Source of the DNA: Smallanthus sonchifolius
Taxonomy: Eukaryota > Streptophyta > Magnoliopsida > Asterales > Asteraceae
DNA length: 64,000 nt
NCBI GenBank assembly: GCA_023525975.1
Contig: CM042030.1
Span: 31,366,350 to 31,430,349 of the forward strand
Reading direction: 5' to 3'
The position numbers and the translations under genes were made by a program. This document shows, piece after piece, positions 22,158 to 34,573 of this stretch (position 1 is its first letter; every line of letters begins with the position of its first letter). Below the pieces are notes generated by a model. It did not search any database, had not been told where the DNA came from, and saw only the letters and a list, made by a program, of their open reading frames with translations.

Positions 22158-22695
22158 GTTTGATTTCATACAAAACATACGAATTGATTCAGTTTTAAGG
22201 TTAGGACGGTTACGGGAAGCATTTTGAATTCAAATAATTGATTCTTGTTAAACTAGATCATCATTATCATTCAAAACAGCTGTAGTAATGTTCTTGCACG
22301 ATTTCTATGACTTAACATGCGCGAATTTGATGATTTTGTAACTGGTTTGGTGCTTGTTGACTTCTAAAAGTCAAAATAACAGAGCGGGGTTCATAAGAGT
22401 TCAAAGGAGTTCAGATTAGAATTGGGGGTTCAAATTTTGGTTCAAGGAGATTCAATTACTTATGGAGGGTACAAACCACCTTAATTTGATTAAAAATCAT
22501 TGTCAAAATATGTAGCTAAAATTTATATAAAAAAACTAAACATATTTAGGTTTAATCTAAATAAATTTATAATGGTTTATTTAAAATGTCAAATATATAA
22601 CTTTAAAACCAAACAAACCTTTTGATATAGTTTGTTTAATAAATTCAAATATAAAAATATGTTTGCATATTTATATTCATAAATGATAACATATA

Positions 22696-23120
22696 TCTAT
22701 ACTATATAATAAATAAAGGTTTTTCAATGCCACGTGTCGCTTCCACATTCATCTTCATAAGTTTTTCTCGTCTCTCTCTCTTATTAAATGCACCTTCATA
22801 TTTTAATAATGATATATATTTAAAGAAAATGTTAATTATACTAATAAAATACATTTATTTTAAATTATCTCTTATGAAATTTGAAATCTAATTATGTAAC
22901 TTTTATTTTCAATCAATTAATAAATGAAAATCAAATTACATTAAATAGTACTTAATGTATTTTCGAAACTCAATTATATATTAGTTTTTACATATTTTGA
23001 GTTTTGTTTTTTATCCATAGTATATGATACATTTTTACATCTGTAAAATATATATAAAGATTTAAAAGTTTTTTATATTAATATTTTTCACTCCGTGTGT
23101 ATACACGGGATATAAACTAG
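22696..23120 (+). mobile_element. Small non-autonomous Helitron
   Basis: The 5' end is TCTATACTATATAATAAA, preceded by A. The 3' end is CTAG (23117-23120), followed by T, which fits insertion between A and T. A hairpin (CCGTGT, 4-nt loop, ACACGG; 23093-23108) stands 8 bp before CTAG, as Helitrons have. The element is 425 bp, AT-rich and encodes nothing. It lies inside F's LTR and inserted after F. Confidence 0.85.
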
Positions 23121-23205
23121 TATCTATATATATGTATGTATACATATATATACATATATATATACACACACATATATATATATATATGTATATATATATA
23201 TTTAT
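23121..23205. repeat. AT/GT-rich microsatellite next to the Helitron
   Basis: The stretch consists of TA, TG and CA dinucleotide runs directly after the Helitron end. It probably grew by slippage. Confidence 0.85.
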
Positions 23206-23439
23206 AAAGGAGTGAGATTGCAAGACTTAAGTCCATAAGTTATATTTTGATTTAATTGGTCTAATAAAATATATAAGTATGGATATATACATAAATAAAA
23301 TACGAAATTACATGAATGAAATCCTGAATTTGATACGCTTGAAATTATGGTTTGTGTGACACAATGTATTGAACTAGAAATGAAATTGAAATATTTTTAT
23401 TACACCAAAACAAGGCATAGAAAAATCATGGATGTTACA

Positions 23440-23796
23440 GTATCTCCATGTTGAGGGAATTTCGTCCCGAAATTCAACTAGTGGAGGCTACTGAATCAGG
23501 AAAAGAGATGCGGATACTTGAGTTTTGTTTGATCCTCACGTTCCCAAGTAACTCTGGGCCACGCTTAGATTCCCAACGAAATTTGACTATCGGTTTGAGG
23601 AGTACAATTGATAACAAGATTCAGGTCTGATACTCAAAGTCAGGCATGAATGATGACAATGGATTTAGAATTAAGGAGAAAACTGTCGAAGAATATTTTG
23701 GACTCCAAAGATGGAATGCATCACTTGAAATGAGAACGATGAGAATTTGATAATCAAAACTTGTTTGGGATGCAGTCTATTATATTCAAGAAATGT
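23440..23796 (-). pseudogene. Element F: PPT region and pol 3' remnant
   Basis: Next to the LTR lies the PPT-like stretch and a hairpin (GAATTTCG / CGAAATTC, 23457-23475). On the minus strand the remnant VKFRWESKRGPE, shifted frame NVRIKQ, matches the chromodomain-like end of element E (VKVRWESKRGPEFTWERED). The remaining ~150 bp are not recognisable. Copia element C inserted at 23797, and F resumes at 47605. Confidence 0.75.
23792..23796. repeat. Target site duplication of element C, left copy
   Basis: AATGT before TGTAGG is matched by AATGT at 47600-47604 after the LTR end CTAACA. This joins two halves 23.8 kb apart into one element. Confidence 0.95.
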
Positions 23797-24210
23797 TGTA
23801 GGTTCACATGACTCATCTACAGATCGATCTCGTGACAGGACGTCTCGATAACATGGAGTGCAGAATCCTTCGTGTTAACGTATGTATACGAATTGATAAT
23901 AGAAACAACATGTAAATAAACTTTCTCTTTGTATTCCACCAAACATAGAATTTAAAAGATTTACTGAATACAATCAATTCAGTCCTTACTTAACAGAATC
24001 TGTAAACACCTATTTATAGACACAAGCTCTGCAGTAGGCGAACTTAACAAGTTCGCCTCAAATCACATAAGTTCGCCTCTAATAGGCTAGTTCGCCTCTA
24101 GCAGAACTTGTTCTATCACTTAGATAAAATCTATACAATTACATAAAAACATAAAGACAATAAGACCTAAACTATTACAAAGCTTTTGTCATACATTCTA
24201 TGTCCTAATA
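23797..24210 (-). repeat. Element C: 3' LTR
   Basis: The 414-bp LTR starts TGTAGGTTCAC and ends CCTAATA, where the terminal CA has become TA. It contains a hairpin unit at 24037-24057, partial units after it, and a TATA box (24011-24020, TCTATAAATA on minus) 16 bp downstream of the hairpin in element sense. Confidence 0.95.
24011..24057 (-). promoter_or_regulatory. Element C 3' LTR: hairpin unit and TATA box module
   Basis: The 21-bp inverted repeat GGCGAACTT / AAGTTCGCC with centre AAC lies immediately upstream (minus sense) of TCTATAAATAGG. Two degenerate units follow up to about 24115. The same hairpin-then-TATA order is seen twice in element D. Confidence 0.75.
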
Positions 24211-24228
24211 GACTCCCCCTTGACAATA
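24211..24228 (-). promoter_or_regulatory. Element C: polypurine tract
   Basis: On the minus strand TTGTCAAGGGGGAGTC ends at the 3' LTR. It is a typical copia plus-strand primer and also follows directly after ORF3. Confidence 0.9.
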
Positions 24229-24235
24229 ACTTGAT

Positions 24236-27200
24236 CTTCTGTCTTCAGTCTTTATGACGAGCTCTTCCAGTTATCTGGTAATCTGCTTCCTGCGTGCACT
24301 CCGTATCTCTGACAGATCTCCAACACTCTTTTATACTGCAATCCTTGTTCTCTCCATTCATCAGTAAACATAATCTAATTCTTTCTTAGCGTCCTCTGAT
24401 CTTTCTTTGAGAAGTTAATAAGATTCATTGCATCATAGAAACTAACAATGACCTTATTATCTTTATCATTAATTCTAGCTTCACCAGTATTCACATCTAC
24501 GTACCACCATTTCATATTCCCCAGAAAATATTGCGGTATTTTCTTTAATGGTATCTTCTGTACAACACGTACTGGCTTGAAATATTATACTTCCAGGTCG
24601 CAATCTCAGTCTTTTGATCTACATTCTTCACTCTTTTTCCTTTCTGTGGCTTTAATCTTTCATACTTTCCTAATCCACCTTCTCTTTTAATCAAGTTGGC
24701 AATCACATCGGCTAATCCACACTTTGATCTATTAATCAGTGGTTTCGTAGCTAGACCATTCATTTCACACCTTGGCAAGGTATTGAAATACTTGATCCTA
24801 GGCTTTAAGTATTGAACACCATCATATCTCTTAAGAGCAAACAATTTTGTATCATCATCATAAAACCAACTGATGATTCTTCCAATACACCTCTCTTTAT
24901 TCACATATCTTTCTTTCTGAGTAGGTTGTATAAGTGACTTGGGTAGTACTTTCATCCAACTGTTAACTACTTCTCTCCACTATTCTCTAGTCATTCCTGT
25001 ATTTCTATACATCACAGGTTCTTCATTCGGCTTAGGAGACACAGGATGAGTAGTATCAGCATCAGAATCTATCTTGGATTGAGCAGTATCATCAGGTGTA
25101 GTGATATCTTCAACAGAGTCCATAGAATCTGTTATTCCTTCATAAGAAAACTCAGGAATAATATCATCTTGGATGAAGTTATATGGTACATTCAGACCAT
25201 CACTTCCTTCATATGTAACTTTATCTTTACTCTTTTCTATCTCAATCTCTACAATCTCTCCTTCTTCAACTTCATTATCCAACACATCCTCTTCAATATC
25301 ATCAAATAGTTCATCAATATCATCCAGACATTCTAACTTATCAGCTTCTTCTTCTTCTTCAGAATCAATAAAGAATTCCTATAATAAAATATCTTCATTC
25401 ATTCCAGAATCATTCTTGGCTCCTTCAATAGTTTATGATGTCGACTCCCCCTGAGCTCTTGATATTGGATTTACGTCAGCAACGTATTTACGATCACCCT
25501 CAACATTACCATTAGGATCATTGTCATCATCATCCTTTCGTTGAATTGACTCATCATGACAAGTATCATGTATCCTTAACTCCCACTGAGCGTCAAGACG
25601 CTCAACAAGTTTGGATACCAATAATTGCATGTCAGCAATCTGTGTAGCTTGAGCCTGAAGAACCAACTATCTCTGAGTATCAGTAGTCACAAGAGTATTT
25701 ACATGAGTCTGCAATGCAAGCACCTGTGATTCAAGGAAGGTAATCCTTTTAGAATCAGAAGGCTTTGAAGTAGCAGCAACAGATTTAGAAACTGTAGGAA
25801 TAGGAGTAATCACAGGAGACGGATGTGGAGATGAAGGAGGTGTAACAAGTAAGGAAGAAACAAAAGTAGCATCCTCAACACCTTGAGATGAATGTGTGGC
25901 AGCAATAGAAGTAGACATAAGCTTCTGAGCTTTTGGAACCGGATGTGCATCACTATCAGAATCGGAGCTCTCATCGATTAGTGTTCTCTTTCCAAGTACT
26001 GATCCAGAAGGAGGATTCCGAACAGACTTACGCCTCGGCTTTCTGGCTTTAGATTTAATACGTTTCCCTACATTTTCCAATGGCAAAGTAGCGAGTCTCT
26101 CACATTGATATGAGCTAAAATCTCTAGACGAATCAGAGTTAGTAGCTTCAGAATCAGGTAAAATAGTATCACCGGAACTCGTATCCACCACATTCCCTTC
26201 AGCTTCATGAATTGGTGAGTTCACAGCTTCATTATCAAAATCTTCCATATTCATACCCAAATCTTGTTCATTTTCTTGAGTAACATCTTCCTGAACTGGT
26301 TCATTAATAGGAATATGAACCTGTACTTGAGGAATAGGAACTTGTTGTTGTGGAATAGGAACTTGTTGTTGGGGAATAAGAACTTGTTGTTGTGTTGTAC
26401 CTGAGCTTGAACTTGTTGTGGTTGTTGTGCTTGATTCTGGACTTGTCATTGAACTAACTCCGCAGGATGAAACCAATTATCATTAGGAGGCTCAATATAA
26501 TCAGGATTGATTAAATGACCAAACAAAGGAGTCGGAACTGGAATCAAAGCAACATTTTGTTGTTTAACCTTGGTACAATCAGTAAAGATTCTTTTAGACA
26601 TAGGAGTCAAGGTCAAACGTATTGGATGTTATGGTAAATCTGGAATTAAATGGTTCAGAATCATTTGCAAGAACCTAGGGTACATAAGAAACCCTTAACC
26701 TTCTGGAGGATTGATTTGCATGACCAAATCACGGTATATATATAAAGCAAAGTTAAACCGTTAGTTCAGGGTCAATTCAACCATTGCAGCTTGTAACGCA
26801 CTCTTCAAACAATCAGTACCAGCCTTTCTTGGAGACAAACATTGGATGATTACATGCATAAAATACCTCTATTCTCCACCTAAACCACCTTTTCGTGCTT
26901 GAGTATCATTTGGTCTGCCTCTGTAACCCATCCTCTGAAAACACCCCACAATCAATGTTCCAGGATAAGACATAGGATCTTCATTAGCACCTCCCAATGC
27001 CAAAGCAGCACAAATAGTTTCCACTGAAATAGCTACCTCTATATTATTCACCGTTGCATGAAGGACATGAAGTTCAACATCTGTGTCTTGATGTACTGTA
27101 TCCCAGAATTGTTGTATATACGGTAAGCTGATGTACGGATCTACAGATAAGGCCACATGTAAACGTGAACGATTCAAGAAATTGATAATTCCTTGGAAAT

Positions 27201-27270
27201 TAACAACCTCAGACATATTTGGATCTAACAACGCCACTTGATTATGTTTGTACTCAACATGACGAGCCAT
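24236..27270 (-). pseudogene. Element C ORF3: extra retrotransposon protein of unknown function (broken)
   Basis: ORF3 starts at ATG 27270 (MARHVEYKHNQ) and runs to about 24236 with several stops and shifts. The N-terminal domain has IINFLNRSRLHVALSVDPYI and IQQFWDT, close to IVDFLNRSRISYAISADPIV in element D. A Ser/Thr- and Gln/Pro-rich middle follows (25667-26476), with a basic cluster (KRIKSKARKPRRKS) that could be a nuclear signal and a short coiled-coil-like part (ITFLESQVLALQTHVNTL). An acidic segment then leads to a C-terminal domain with LFALKRYDGVQYLKP and WWYVD-type motifs shared with D. I see no signal peptide or membrane segment, so an envelope role is not supported. The function is unknown. 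Confidence 0.8.
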
Positions 27271-27380
27271 CTTTAAATGTATTGGACATAGAACACACAT
27301 TAGTCTTATAACAGATAAAAAAAACATAAAAAAATTTCACACACAAAAAAATTACAAGTCCAAACACTGCTTAGCACTTA

Positions 27381-27495
27381 GGCGAATTTACTAAGTTCGC
27401 TTAGTGTTGCAAGAGGCAAACATAATAAGTTCGCCTGAACAAGTTCTCCTGAACAAGTTCGCCTGAACAAGTTCGCCTGAACAAGTTCGCTTGAA
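27381..27495. repeat. Element C spacer hairpin cluster 1 with half-site repeats
   Basis: Two 21-bp inverted-repeat units (27381 and 27415, 34 bp apart) are followed by about five copies of a 14-bp half-site (AACAAGTTCGCCTG). The cluster lies about 110 bp upstream of the ORF3 start on the minus strand. Confidence 0.85.
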
Positions 27496-27941
27496 CCAGT
27501 TTGTCGATACAAATTCAACATCAGATTCCAAAATGTTTAAATTTTCAAAAAATTTCAAATCAAACACATCATAGTAATCTAATCTCAACCATGAAACATT
27601 GTTAAGTGTCAATTTTCAGTTTTAAACATGGAAATACACTCTATCAGTACAATCGCAAACCGACTGTCAAAATAAGAAGAACACAGGTTCAAAACATCAA
27701 TTTCCCATCGATTTATCGGATAAAAAACCGTGTAATTACCTTAGCTAGACTCGCAATTCAAAACCGATCAAGAAACAACCACGAAAATTTCTAATCACAC
27801 AACCTGATTTCAAAATTTTGATAAAGTCGCTAAAATCACTAAGTTCACTTAAGTGAAGTTCGCTCAAACAGGAAAGAGGGTAAAAAGGATATGTTCGCTT
27901 GATAATAATATTTATTCAACACCCGTAAGTTCGCTTCCTTA

Positions 27942-28029
27942 GGCGAACTTGTTAAGTTCGCTTAACAAATTCCAAGCGAACATATTAAGTTCTCTTAATC
28001 AGAAACAGGCGAACATATTAAGTTCGCTT
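27942..28029. repeat. Element C spacer hairpin cluster 2
   Basis: Units at 27942, 27974 and 28009 have stems GCGAACTT or GCGAACAT with AAGTTCGC-type partners. A weaker palindromic piece lies near 27840, and an ATAAATA stretch near 27910 could be a decayed TATA box on the minus strand. Confidence 0.8.
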
Positions 28030-29566
28030 CAAACCTTTGCCTTGAACAATTTCGTCAACTTTCAACACATCACATTCTTGTGAAATTCCATCTGTAGCAT
28101 GTATCCGATCCAATCCCGAGTCATTTTAATAAAGAACAAAATTTTCATGGAAGATAGAAACAAAATATTTTTGGATTTTATCTATACAAACGGAATCACA
28201 TATTTTTGTTTTTATCTAAGCAAACTGAAACACATATTTTTGGATGAACATCATGAGCAAGAAGATCATATCAGTATATGAGCAATTCATCACACAATCT
28301 ATTATCAACTATGGGTAACCTATGATATGAAAAAAAAAATATGATATGAAACAATCAAACTCATTCTTATGTAACTCATGTCTTTTTCATCATTTTTTTA
28401 TGTAATTTTTGCAATGAATATTTATAAATCCATCATATTCACTTTTCAACTTTTCAATCAATTTGAATAATACTTGAAATGATACGCGATAAATTTCAAA
28501 GTAAGCAAGATCAGGTCATGAAATGCTCAATTTTTCATTCCGAATTTGTAATACAAAGCATGAATTTTTAAGTTGTCAATATTATATAATTTGATACTAT
28601 AAGCATTTTTCTTCCAAATTCATGTGAGTTAGTACCATTTAGGTGAAAAACATCGTGTACCCCACATATATGTCAACATAAATTTAAATTTGCACTATCT
28701 TCAAGACATACACAGTTTATTGCAAGATTAGATCAATCTCCAAGATGAAATTATCTCTATTAGCACAAGTATAGAATAGCAGATCCCAAAGGATATAAGA
28801 ATCAAGATGATTCAGAATCAAAAGATTCTAATGAATTAAATTTATAATGAGAATCAATAGATTCATGTAGGAGGATCCATCTATTATCTGGATAAATTTC
28901 AATGAAATCAGAATAGATGATGTATCTAACTGATCCAAGGGCTAGTATATGTTCCAACAGATATTGTTAGAAAACATATCTTAGTTCAGCAACACATTGC
29001 ATGTTTTTCAGGGCATGGGCAGTGAAGTGAACTGAAAGAGATTATGCTAAAGACATAATTCGATATTGGTCTCATTAAATTCTTAAAACCATATATTCTT
29101 TATCTGATAATGATCTTTTACACACATACCCAGGCATATAATGGATTCAAATCACAGATGTAATCATATCATATTTAATTTTCACACTACTATTGGTTCA
29201 AAAACGCTTCTAGTCTATTGACAATTCAAGTTTCAAACTCATATTCATATTAAAACATATTATCAAGATTAGAGCATTCAAAACACTATCATTTCTCATT
29301 TATGCAGACTTTGAAATTTAGATCAAATCAATTTACTTTAAACTATCATATATCAAAGGTCTACTATGGTCATGTGTAATGAACTATTCACTGATGTACT
29401 ATCATTTCTTCTCTAACTTCAAATGATGTCAATTTTATATTTTTCATTTTGTTTTGAATTTTTATAAATAACAATTTTTGACTGAAATTTAAAATGCAGA
29501 AATGTAATAAAGCAATAAAAGAAATTTAAAACAAATCTCCCATGAAAAATTGTTTTTGAAAAACTT

Positions 29567-31437
29567 TTATTCAGGATTGATCATACCAATCATTTTGATA
29601 AAAAATTCAAACCTGGTACGATCAAATGCCTTGGTAAAAAGATCAGCAAAATTATCATCTGTATGTACCTTCACCAGTTCAATCAACTTTTTATCTGCAC
29701 AATCACGAATAAAATGATATCTAAGTTCAATGTGCTTTGTTTTACTGTGCTTAACAGGATTATTTGTGATAGACATTGTAACATTATTATCAATAAACAT
29801 GGGGGTTCCTATAATATTCAAACCGTAGTCTCTTAATTGCTGTTGGATCCATAAGATCTGTGAACAACAACTTGCAGTAGCTATGTATTCTGCTTCACAT
29901 GTTGAAATTGAGATCGTTGTTTGTTTTTTGCATTGCCAGTAAACTAGACGATTACCCAAGAACTGGCAACCACCTGTAGTAGATTTCCTGTCCAAACAAC
30001 AACCACCAAAATCAGAATCTATGTATGCATTGAATTCAAAGTTAGAACCATGTGGAAACCATAGTCCCAGTCTTTGTTTTCCTTTCAGATAATGACAGAT
30101 TCCCTTTACTGCAATCAAATGAGACTCTCTGCTTCACATGTTGAAATGGAGATCGTAGTTTGTTTTTTGCATTGCCAGTAAACTAGACGATTACCCAAGA
30201 ACTGGCAACCACCTGTAGTAGATTTCCTGTCCAAACAACAACCACCAAAATCAGAATCAGTGTATGCATTGAATTCAAAGTTAGAACCATGTGGAAACCA
30301 TAGTCCCAGTCTTTGTTTTCCTTTCAGATAACGACAGATTCTCTTTACTGCAATCAAATGAGACTCTTTTGGTTTTGCTTGGAATCTGGAACAGATACAC
30401 ACAGCGAACATTATGTCTGGCCTTGAAGCGGTTAAGTACATTAGAGATCCAATCATTGCACGGTAGAGTCGGCAATCAACTTCTTTTCCATTCGGTTCAA
30501 AATTCAATTTATGATTGACCGGAATCGGAGTATCATATGGGGTACAATCCTTCATCTTGAACCGACTCAAGATGTCCTTTACATACTTGGACTGATGAAT
30601 AAAGAAACCATCTTCCTTCTGATTAACTTGAAGACCTAGGAAAAATGATAACTCTCCCATAGCTGACATCTCAAACTTCAATTTCATAACACTCTCAAAC
30701 TCTTTGCACAACCCTTCATTTGTAGAGCCAAAAATAATATCATCTACGTATATCTGTACGAGTAGATATTCTCCCCCTTCTTTCTTAATGAATAAAGTCG
30801 AGTGAATTTGTCCACGAACAAAATCATTATCCATAAGATGTGTAGACAACGTTTCATACCACGCTCGAGGAGCTTGATGAAGACCATAGAGAGCTTTATC
30901 AAGCTTGAAAACTTTAGACGGATCTTCAAATCCCGGCGGCTGACACACATAAACCTCCTCCTTGAGTTTACCATATAAGAAAGCACTTTTGACATCTAAT
31001 TGAAACACCTTAAACCCTTTGTATGAAGAAAAAGCAAGAAACCATCGTATAGCTTCAAGCCTAGCAACATGAGCATAAACCTCGGTGTAATCAATTCCCT
31101 CTTGTTGATTGAAACCATGTACAACTAATCTTGCCTTATTTCTCACCACAACACCTCGACCGTCTTTCTTGCATTTAAACACCCACTTTGTACCAATTGG
31201 ATACACACCCTTTGGAAGATCTACAAGATTCCAAACTTTGAGTTTGTCAAACTGAGCAAGTTCTTCCTGCATGGCCTGTATCCACTTGTTATCACGTAAC
31301 GCCATTTCGACATTCATTGGTTCGACATGAGAAATAAAACAGAAATGTGAGCATACATCAAGAACACCAGTATCCTTAATACCTGTATACAAGCAAGTGT
31401 TGTCAATAATAGAACGCGTTTGCACTCCATCTCGCAA
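29567..31437 (-). pseudogene. Element C: reverse transcriptase and RNase H, broken by a 239-bp duplication
   Basis: The RT part reads WIQAMQEELAQF, WVFKCKKDGRG, FQLDVKSAFLYG and the catalytic YVDDIIFGS. RNase H follows with AYTDSDFGGCCLDRKSTTGG. A direct tandem duplication, with GCTTCACATGTTGAAA starting at 29892 and again at 30131, repeats 239 bp of the RNase H region. Because 239 is not a multiple of three, the first copy runs into a stop (CEAESLI). The second copy continues to CEAEYIATASCCSQILW and ends HTDDNFADLFTKAFDRTRF. The two copies are nearly identical, so the duplication is recent. Confidence 0.93.
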
Positions 31438-32805
31438 ATTTCCAATGATATTTGTAATCGGATGAACTTTAAGTTCCTTGATTGATGTAACCTCAGGAAC
31501 CGGCTACACATCAACTTGATTTGTATCATATTGATAAGACATATCTTGATTAACTGGTATCTCCAAGTCCAGATTTGTAGGAATCTCCCCCTGAGCCTGT
31601 GTCGAATTAAAAGGTTCATCAACTAACAAAGGATCAGCAGAAGAATCTTGGAAAATAACATTGTCGTCCTCACTATCAGACTCCTGTGTTTCCGAACAAG
31701 AAGAAACATTAGGATCTGGAGCAGATGTAGCGGGAACAGATGATTGTGGAACCGCAGTCGGTAGAAAACCACTATTCTGTGCTTCCTGACATGAATCATA
31801 TAATACAGTAGTTTCCTCAGGAGAAACATCAGAAGGTAATTGAAAAGACTTGAATAAATTCTCCTAATCAAAATCCCAGTCTGGTCCAATCGCCATTTGA
31901 GGTAAAGACTGATTAGAACAGTCAATATGAAACCATTCTTCAACCTGACGAGTCTCTTTGTTATAAACCCTCTTGGTAGTAGAATTTGCAACATACCCCA
32001 GAAAAATCCCTTCAATAGCCTTAGCACTGAACTTGGTTGAGACATCTCTAACTTTCAACAGGGTGCATGGATTACCAAAAGGTAGTAAATATTCCAAATT
32101 CGGCTTCCGGTTATTAAGCAACTCATAGCATGTCTTGTTGTATCGCTTAACGGGCAAGACTCTGTTCAAAACGTGACACGCAGTATTCACAGTCTCAGCC
32201 CAAAAAGTAATTGGAAGCTTAGAATCTGCAAGCATCATACGTGCCGTTTCAACCAAAGTCATGTTCTTTCGTTCAGCAACTCCATTTTGTTGAGGTACAT
32301 ATGGCGCACTGAATTCATGATGAATTCCGTTTTGAAGACAAAATAAACACGTCTTACTATTTTTAAACCCGCTGCCATTGTCACTCCTAATTCTTCTGAC
32401 TTTCTATTTGCACAAATTCTCTAAACCCAGAATTAAGAATTGTACCAACTCTGTGGTTTCGGCTTTAGAAGTAAGAAACTTAACCCATGAAAATCTAGAG
32501 AAATCATCTGTTACTACCAGACAGTAAGATTTACCACCAATGCTCCTGATACTAATCGGTCCAAACAAATCCATATGCAGTAGCTCCAAATGAGTAACAA
32601 TAGAATTCTTTGTCTTAGATTTGTGGGACTTCTTGTGTTGTTTCCCCTTCTTGCAAGGAATACATACATCAGGAACGGAAAATTTCATTTTCGGAACACC
32701 AATAACCAGATCATTCTTCACGAGATAATTCATTTTCCGATAATTGATATGAGCAAGTTTCCTGTGCCACAAAATAGAATCCGACTCAGACGCCTTGGAG
32801 AGTAA
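31438..32805 (-). pseudogene. Element C: integrase and linker to RT
   Basis: From 32772 the minus strand reads WHRKLAHINYRKMNYL and CIPCKKGKQHKKSHKSK (zinc-binding part). LHMDLFGPISIRSIGGKSYC, RSDNGSGFKN and PQQNGVAERKN carry the catalytic acidic residues. In-frame stops occur near 32403 and 31866, followed by an acidic Ser-rich linker to RT. The domain order and sequence are very close to element D's integrase. Confidence 0.9.
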
Positions 32806-33170
32806 TCATGTAGGAATTGAATCCGTTGTAGTAGCAACACTCATATCTAGGACATATGTGTCATTTATCCTCGGAGCCTTCATTAGAATCCTTTCGTCAG
32901 GAATAACAAAGCCCGGTTTCAAGATATAACACTCAGAATCATTGAAATGAAATGAAAACTTCTTGTTACATACTTGACTTTATCATTCTTCAAAGTACCC
33001 TGACTAGTTATGTACCTGCCTTTATTTCTAGCAAAAGCGACATAACCACCATCAATATTAATAACATCTTCCAGCAGACGAATATTCCCTGTCATATGTC
33101 GAGAACAACCACTATCTACATACCACGTATTGTTGATAGTCCTCCTTGGTTGCCCTACATAAACAAAGAA
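32806..33170 (-). pseudogene. Element C: protease
   Basis: The minus strand has WYVDSGCSRHMTGN with the DSG active site, then GGYVAFARNKGRY. Frameshifts follow before the pre-integrase block. It matches the equivalent segment of element D. Confidence 0.85.
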
Positions 33171-34573
33171 AATCAGTTAGAAATAGGAACCCAAGCCATT
33201 GTGGTCTTGGGTCGTCCAGATGGATCAAAATAAACAACTTCAAGCAATTCACAATCAACATTGTCATCAACCTTTGGAACATAAGATTCACAATTAGACC
33301 TTATCAATGAAGACATAGTATGATTAATTGGAAAAACATTATTAGATTTATGATTATCAGATTCAGATATTTCCAAAAATTTCTTTAATTTTCTGTTACG
33401 TCTTCTTCGTTGTGGTCTAGAAAGTTTGACCTCAGGTTGAGAATCTTTTGGAATTCCAACATGTGAAATTTCAAACTTATTTTGAAAAACAATTGGTTTA
33501 GAAATATGCTTATCATGTTGCTTAAATCCCGAAGATTTAGCAAATGATTGACAAGGCACATTATTTACAACACTAGACGTAGGCTTTCCCACATTTGGTC
33601 TTTTCAAAATAGTCATGACTCGTTGTTGTGAGGAAACACTCTTTAATTTGTCTTGATTCTTATAAGGACAGTGAATCATAATATGACCAGCCTCATTACA
33701 GTGAAAGCAAACTCTTCTATCTTGATGATTTCTGATATAAGGAGTTTTTCTTTAATTTGATGACCCTTCCAATGAACAAGCTTCAGAAGATTTTACTGAA
33801 CAATTGACTGGCTTCTTTTGTACAAAAACTTGTTTAGTCACCTTTGATGAATTCTTCTTCTGATGACCAGCAGCAACAAAACCACTTGATTGTAACATTT
33901 TGGAAAGTTTAGGTTGATCAACTTTCACTTCATCAGGTTATGTTAAAATGCATCTATCACGAGTACATTTTTCACTACCTTTGGTTCATCAAGTTTCACT
34001 TCCTTAGGAATGCCTTCAACCTTTTTATCATCAAAAACTTCATCCTCAGAATCAGAATCATAGATCATATCTTCACCAGTTATTGGATTTACTTTCAACA
34101 CCGTCTTTGGATCAATTTTCTCTTCATGAATAATTTCTGGTTCAACCACATAATTTGCATTTAATGGTGGAGGAACAAATCCAATTCCAGCAACCCTCTT
34201 TGTAGGATCAGCATTAGCATTAAAGTAATCCAATACCACAGATGAATTTCCAAAATTTTCCAGCATTCTATGTAATTTGATCACTTCAGATTCTTTATCA
34301 GAAATTTCTTTGTTCTTCTGAGCGACAATTTCATTTCGCTTCTCAATCTCAGCATAAGCCATATCCAGATGATATGCTTGTTCCTTATATTTCAATCCCA
34401 AAGAGTTCAAATCTCTTTTCAAAGACTCAATTCTAGCTATACACAATTTATCATTATCTTTCAATTTTTGATTAACTGAATAAATCGATTTCATATCACA
34501 AATTAAATTTGTATTATCATCCATTACGTTTTGTAGTTTATCTTTTATACTGATGCAATTAGAGCAATAAATG
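33171..34573 (-). pseudogene. Element C: Gag C-terminal part with coiled coil and second zinc knuckle
   Basis: From 34524 the frame gives a long charged helix (NQKLKDNDKLCIARIESLKR, then KEISDKESEVIKLHRMLEN), predicted coiled coil by eye. A hydrophobic-proline segment (VAGIGFVPPPLNANYVVEPE) and acidic stretches follow. Near 33690 the motif CFHCNEAGHIMIHC is a second CCHC knuckle. A basic region (RPQRRRRNRKLKKF) follows toward the protease. The reading frame is cut at 34574 by element E and resumes at 44995. Confidence 0.85.
34569..34573. repeat. Target site duplication of element E, left copy
   Basis: AAATG before TGTCACACC equals AAATG at 44990-44994 after the right LTR end TGTCACA. It proves that E inserted in the gag of C. 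Confidence 0.97.

Larger units (their letters stand above)
16538..23439 (-). repeat. Element F: 3' LTR, expanded to 6.9 kb
   Basis: The left edge (CACACCCCAACCGACGACGG) matches the LTR start at 50327 except that the terminal TG has become TT. The right edge is GGATGTTACA at 23439, followed by F's PPT region. A normal LTR of this family would be about 2-3 kb. The excess comes from a ~670-bp tandem array (16661-21050) and a Helitron (22696-23120). The minus strand also has a TATA box near 22150 and two tRNA-like A/B box pairs. Part of the ancestral LTR, including the splice acceptor, is missing between about 16656 and 16661. Confidence 0.88.
27271..29566 (-). other. Element C: long spacer between RNase H and ORF3
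   Basis: This 2.3-kb AT-rich spacer has no credible gene. It contains two clusters of GCGAAC-type inverted repeats (27381-27495 and 27942-28029). It also holds GATTC-rich stretches near 28780-28900 and a block with CATCGTGTACCCCAC that is conserved in element D's spacer (CAACGTGTACCCCAC near 59775). The small ORFs at 27391 and 27606 cover the hairpin cluster and AT-rich DNA. Confidence 0.75.
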
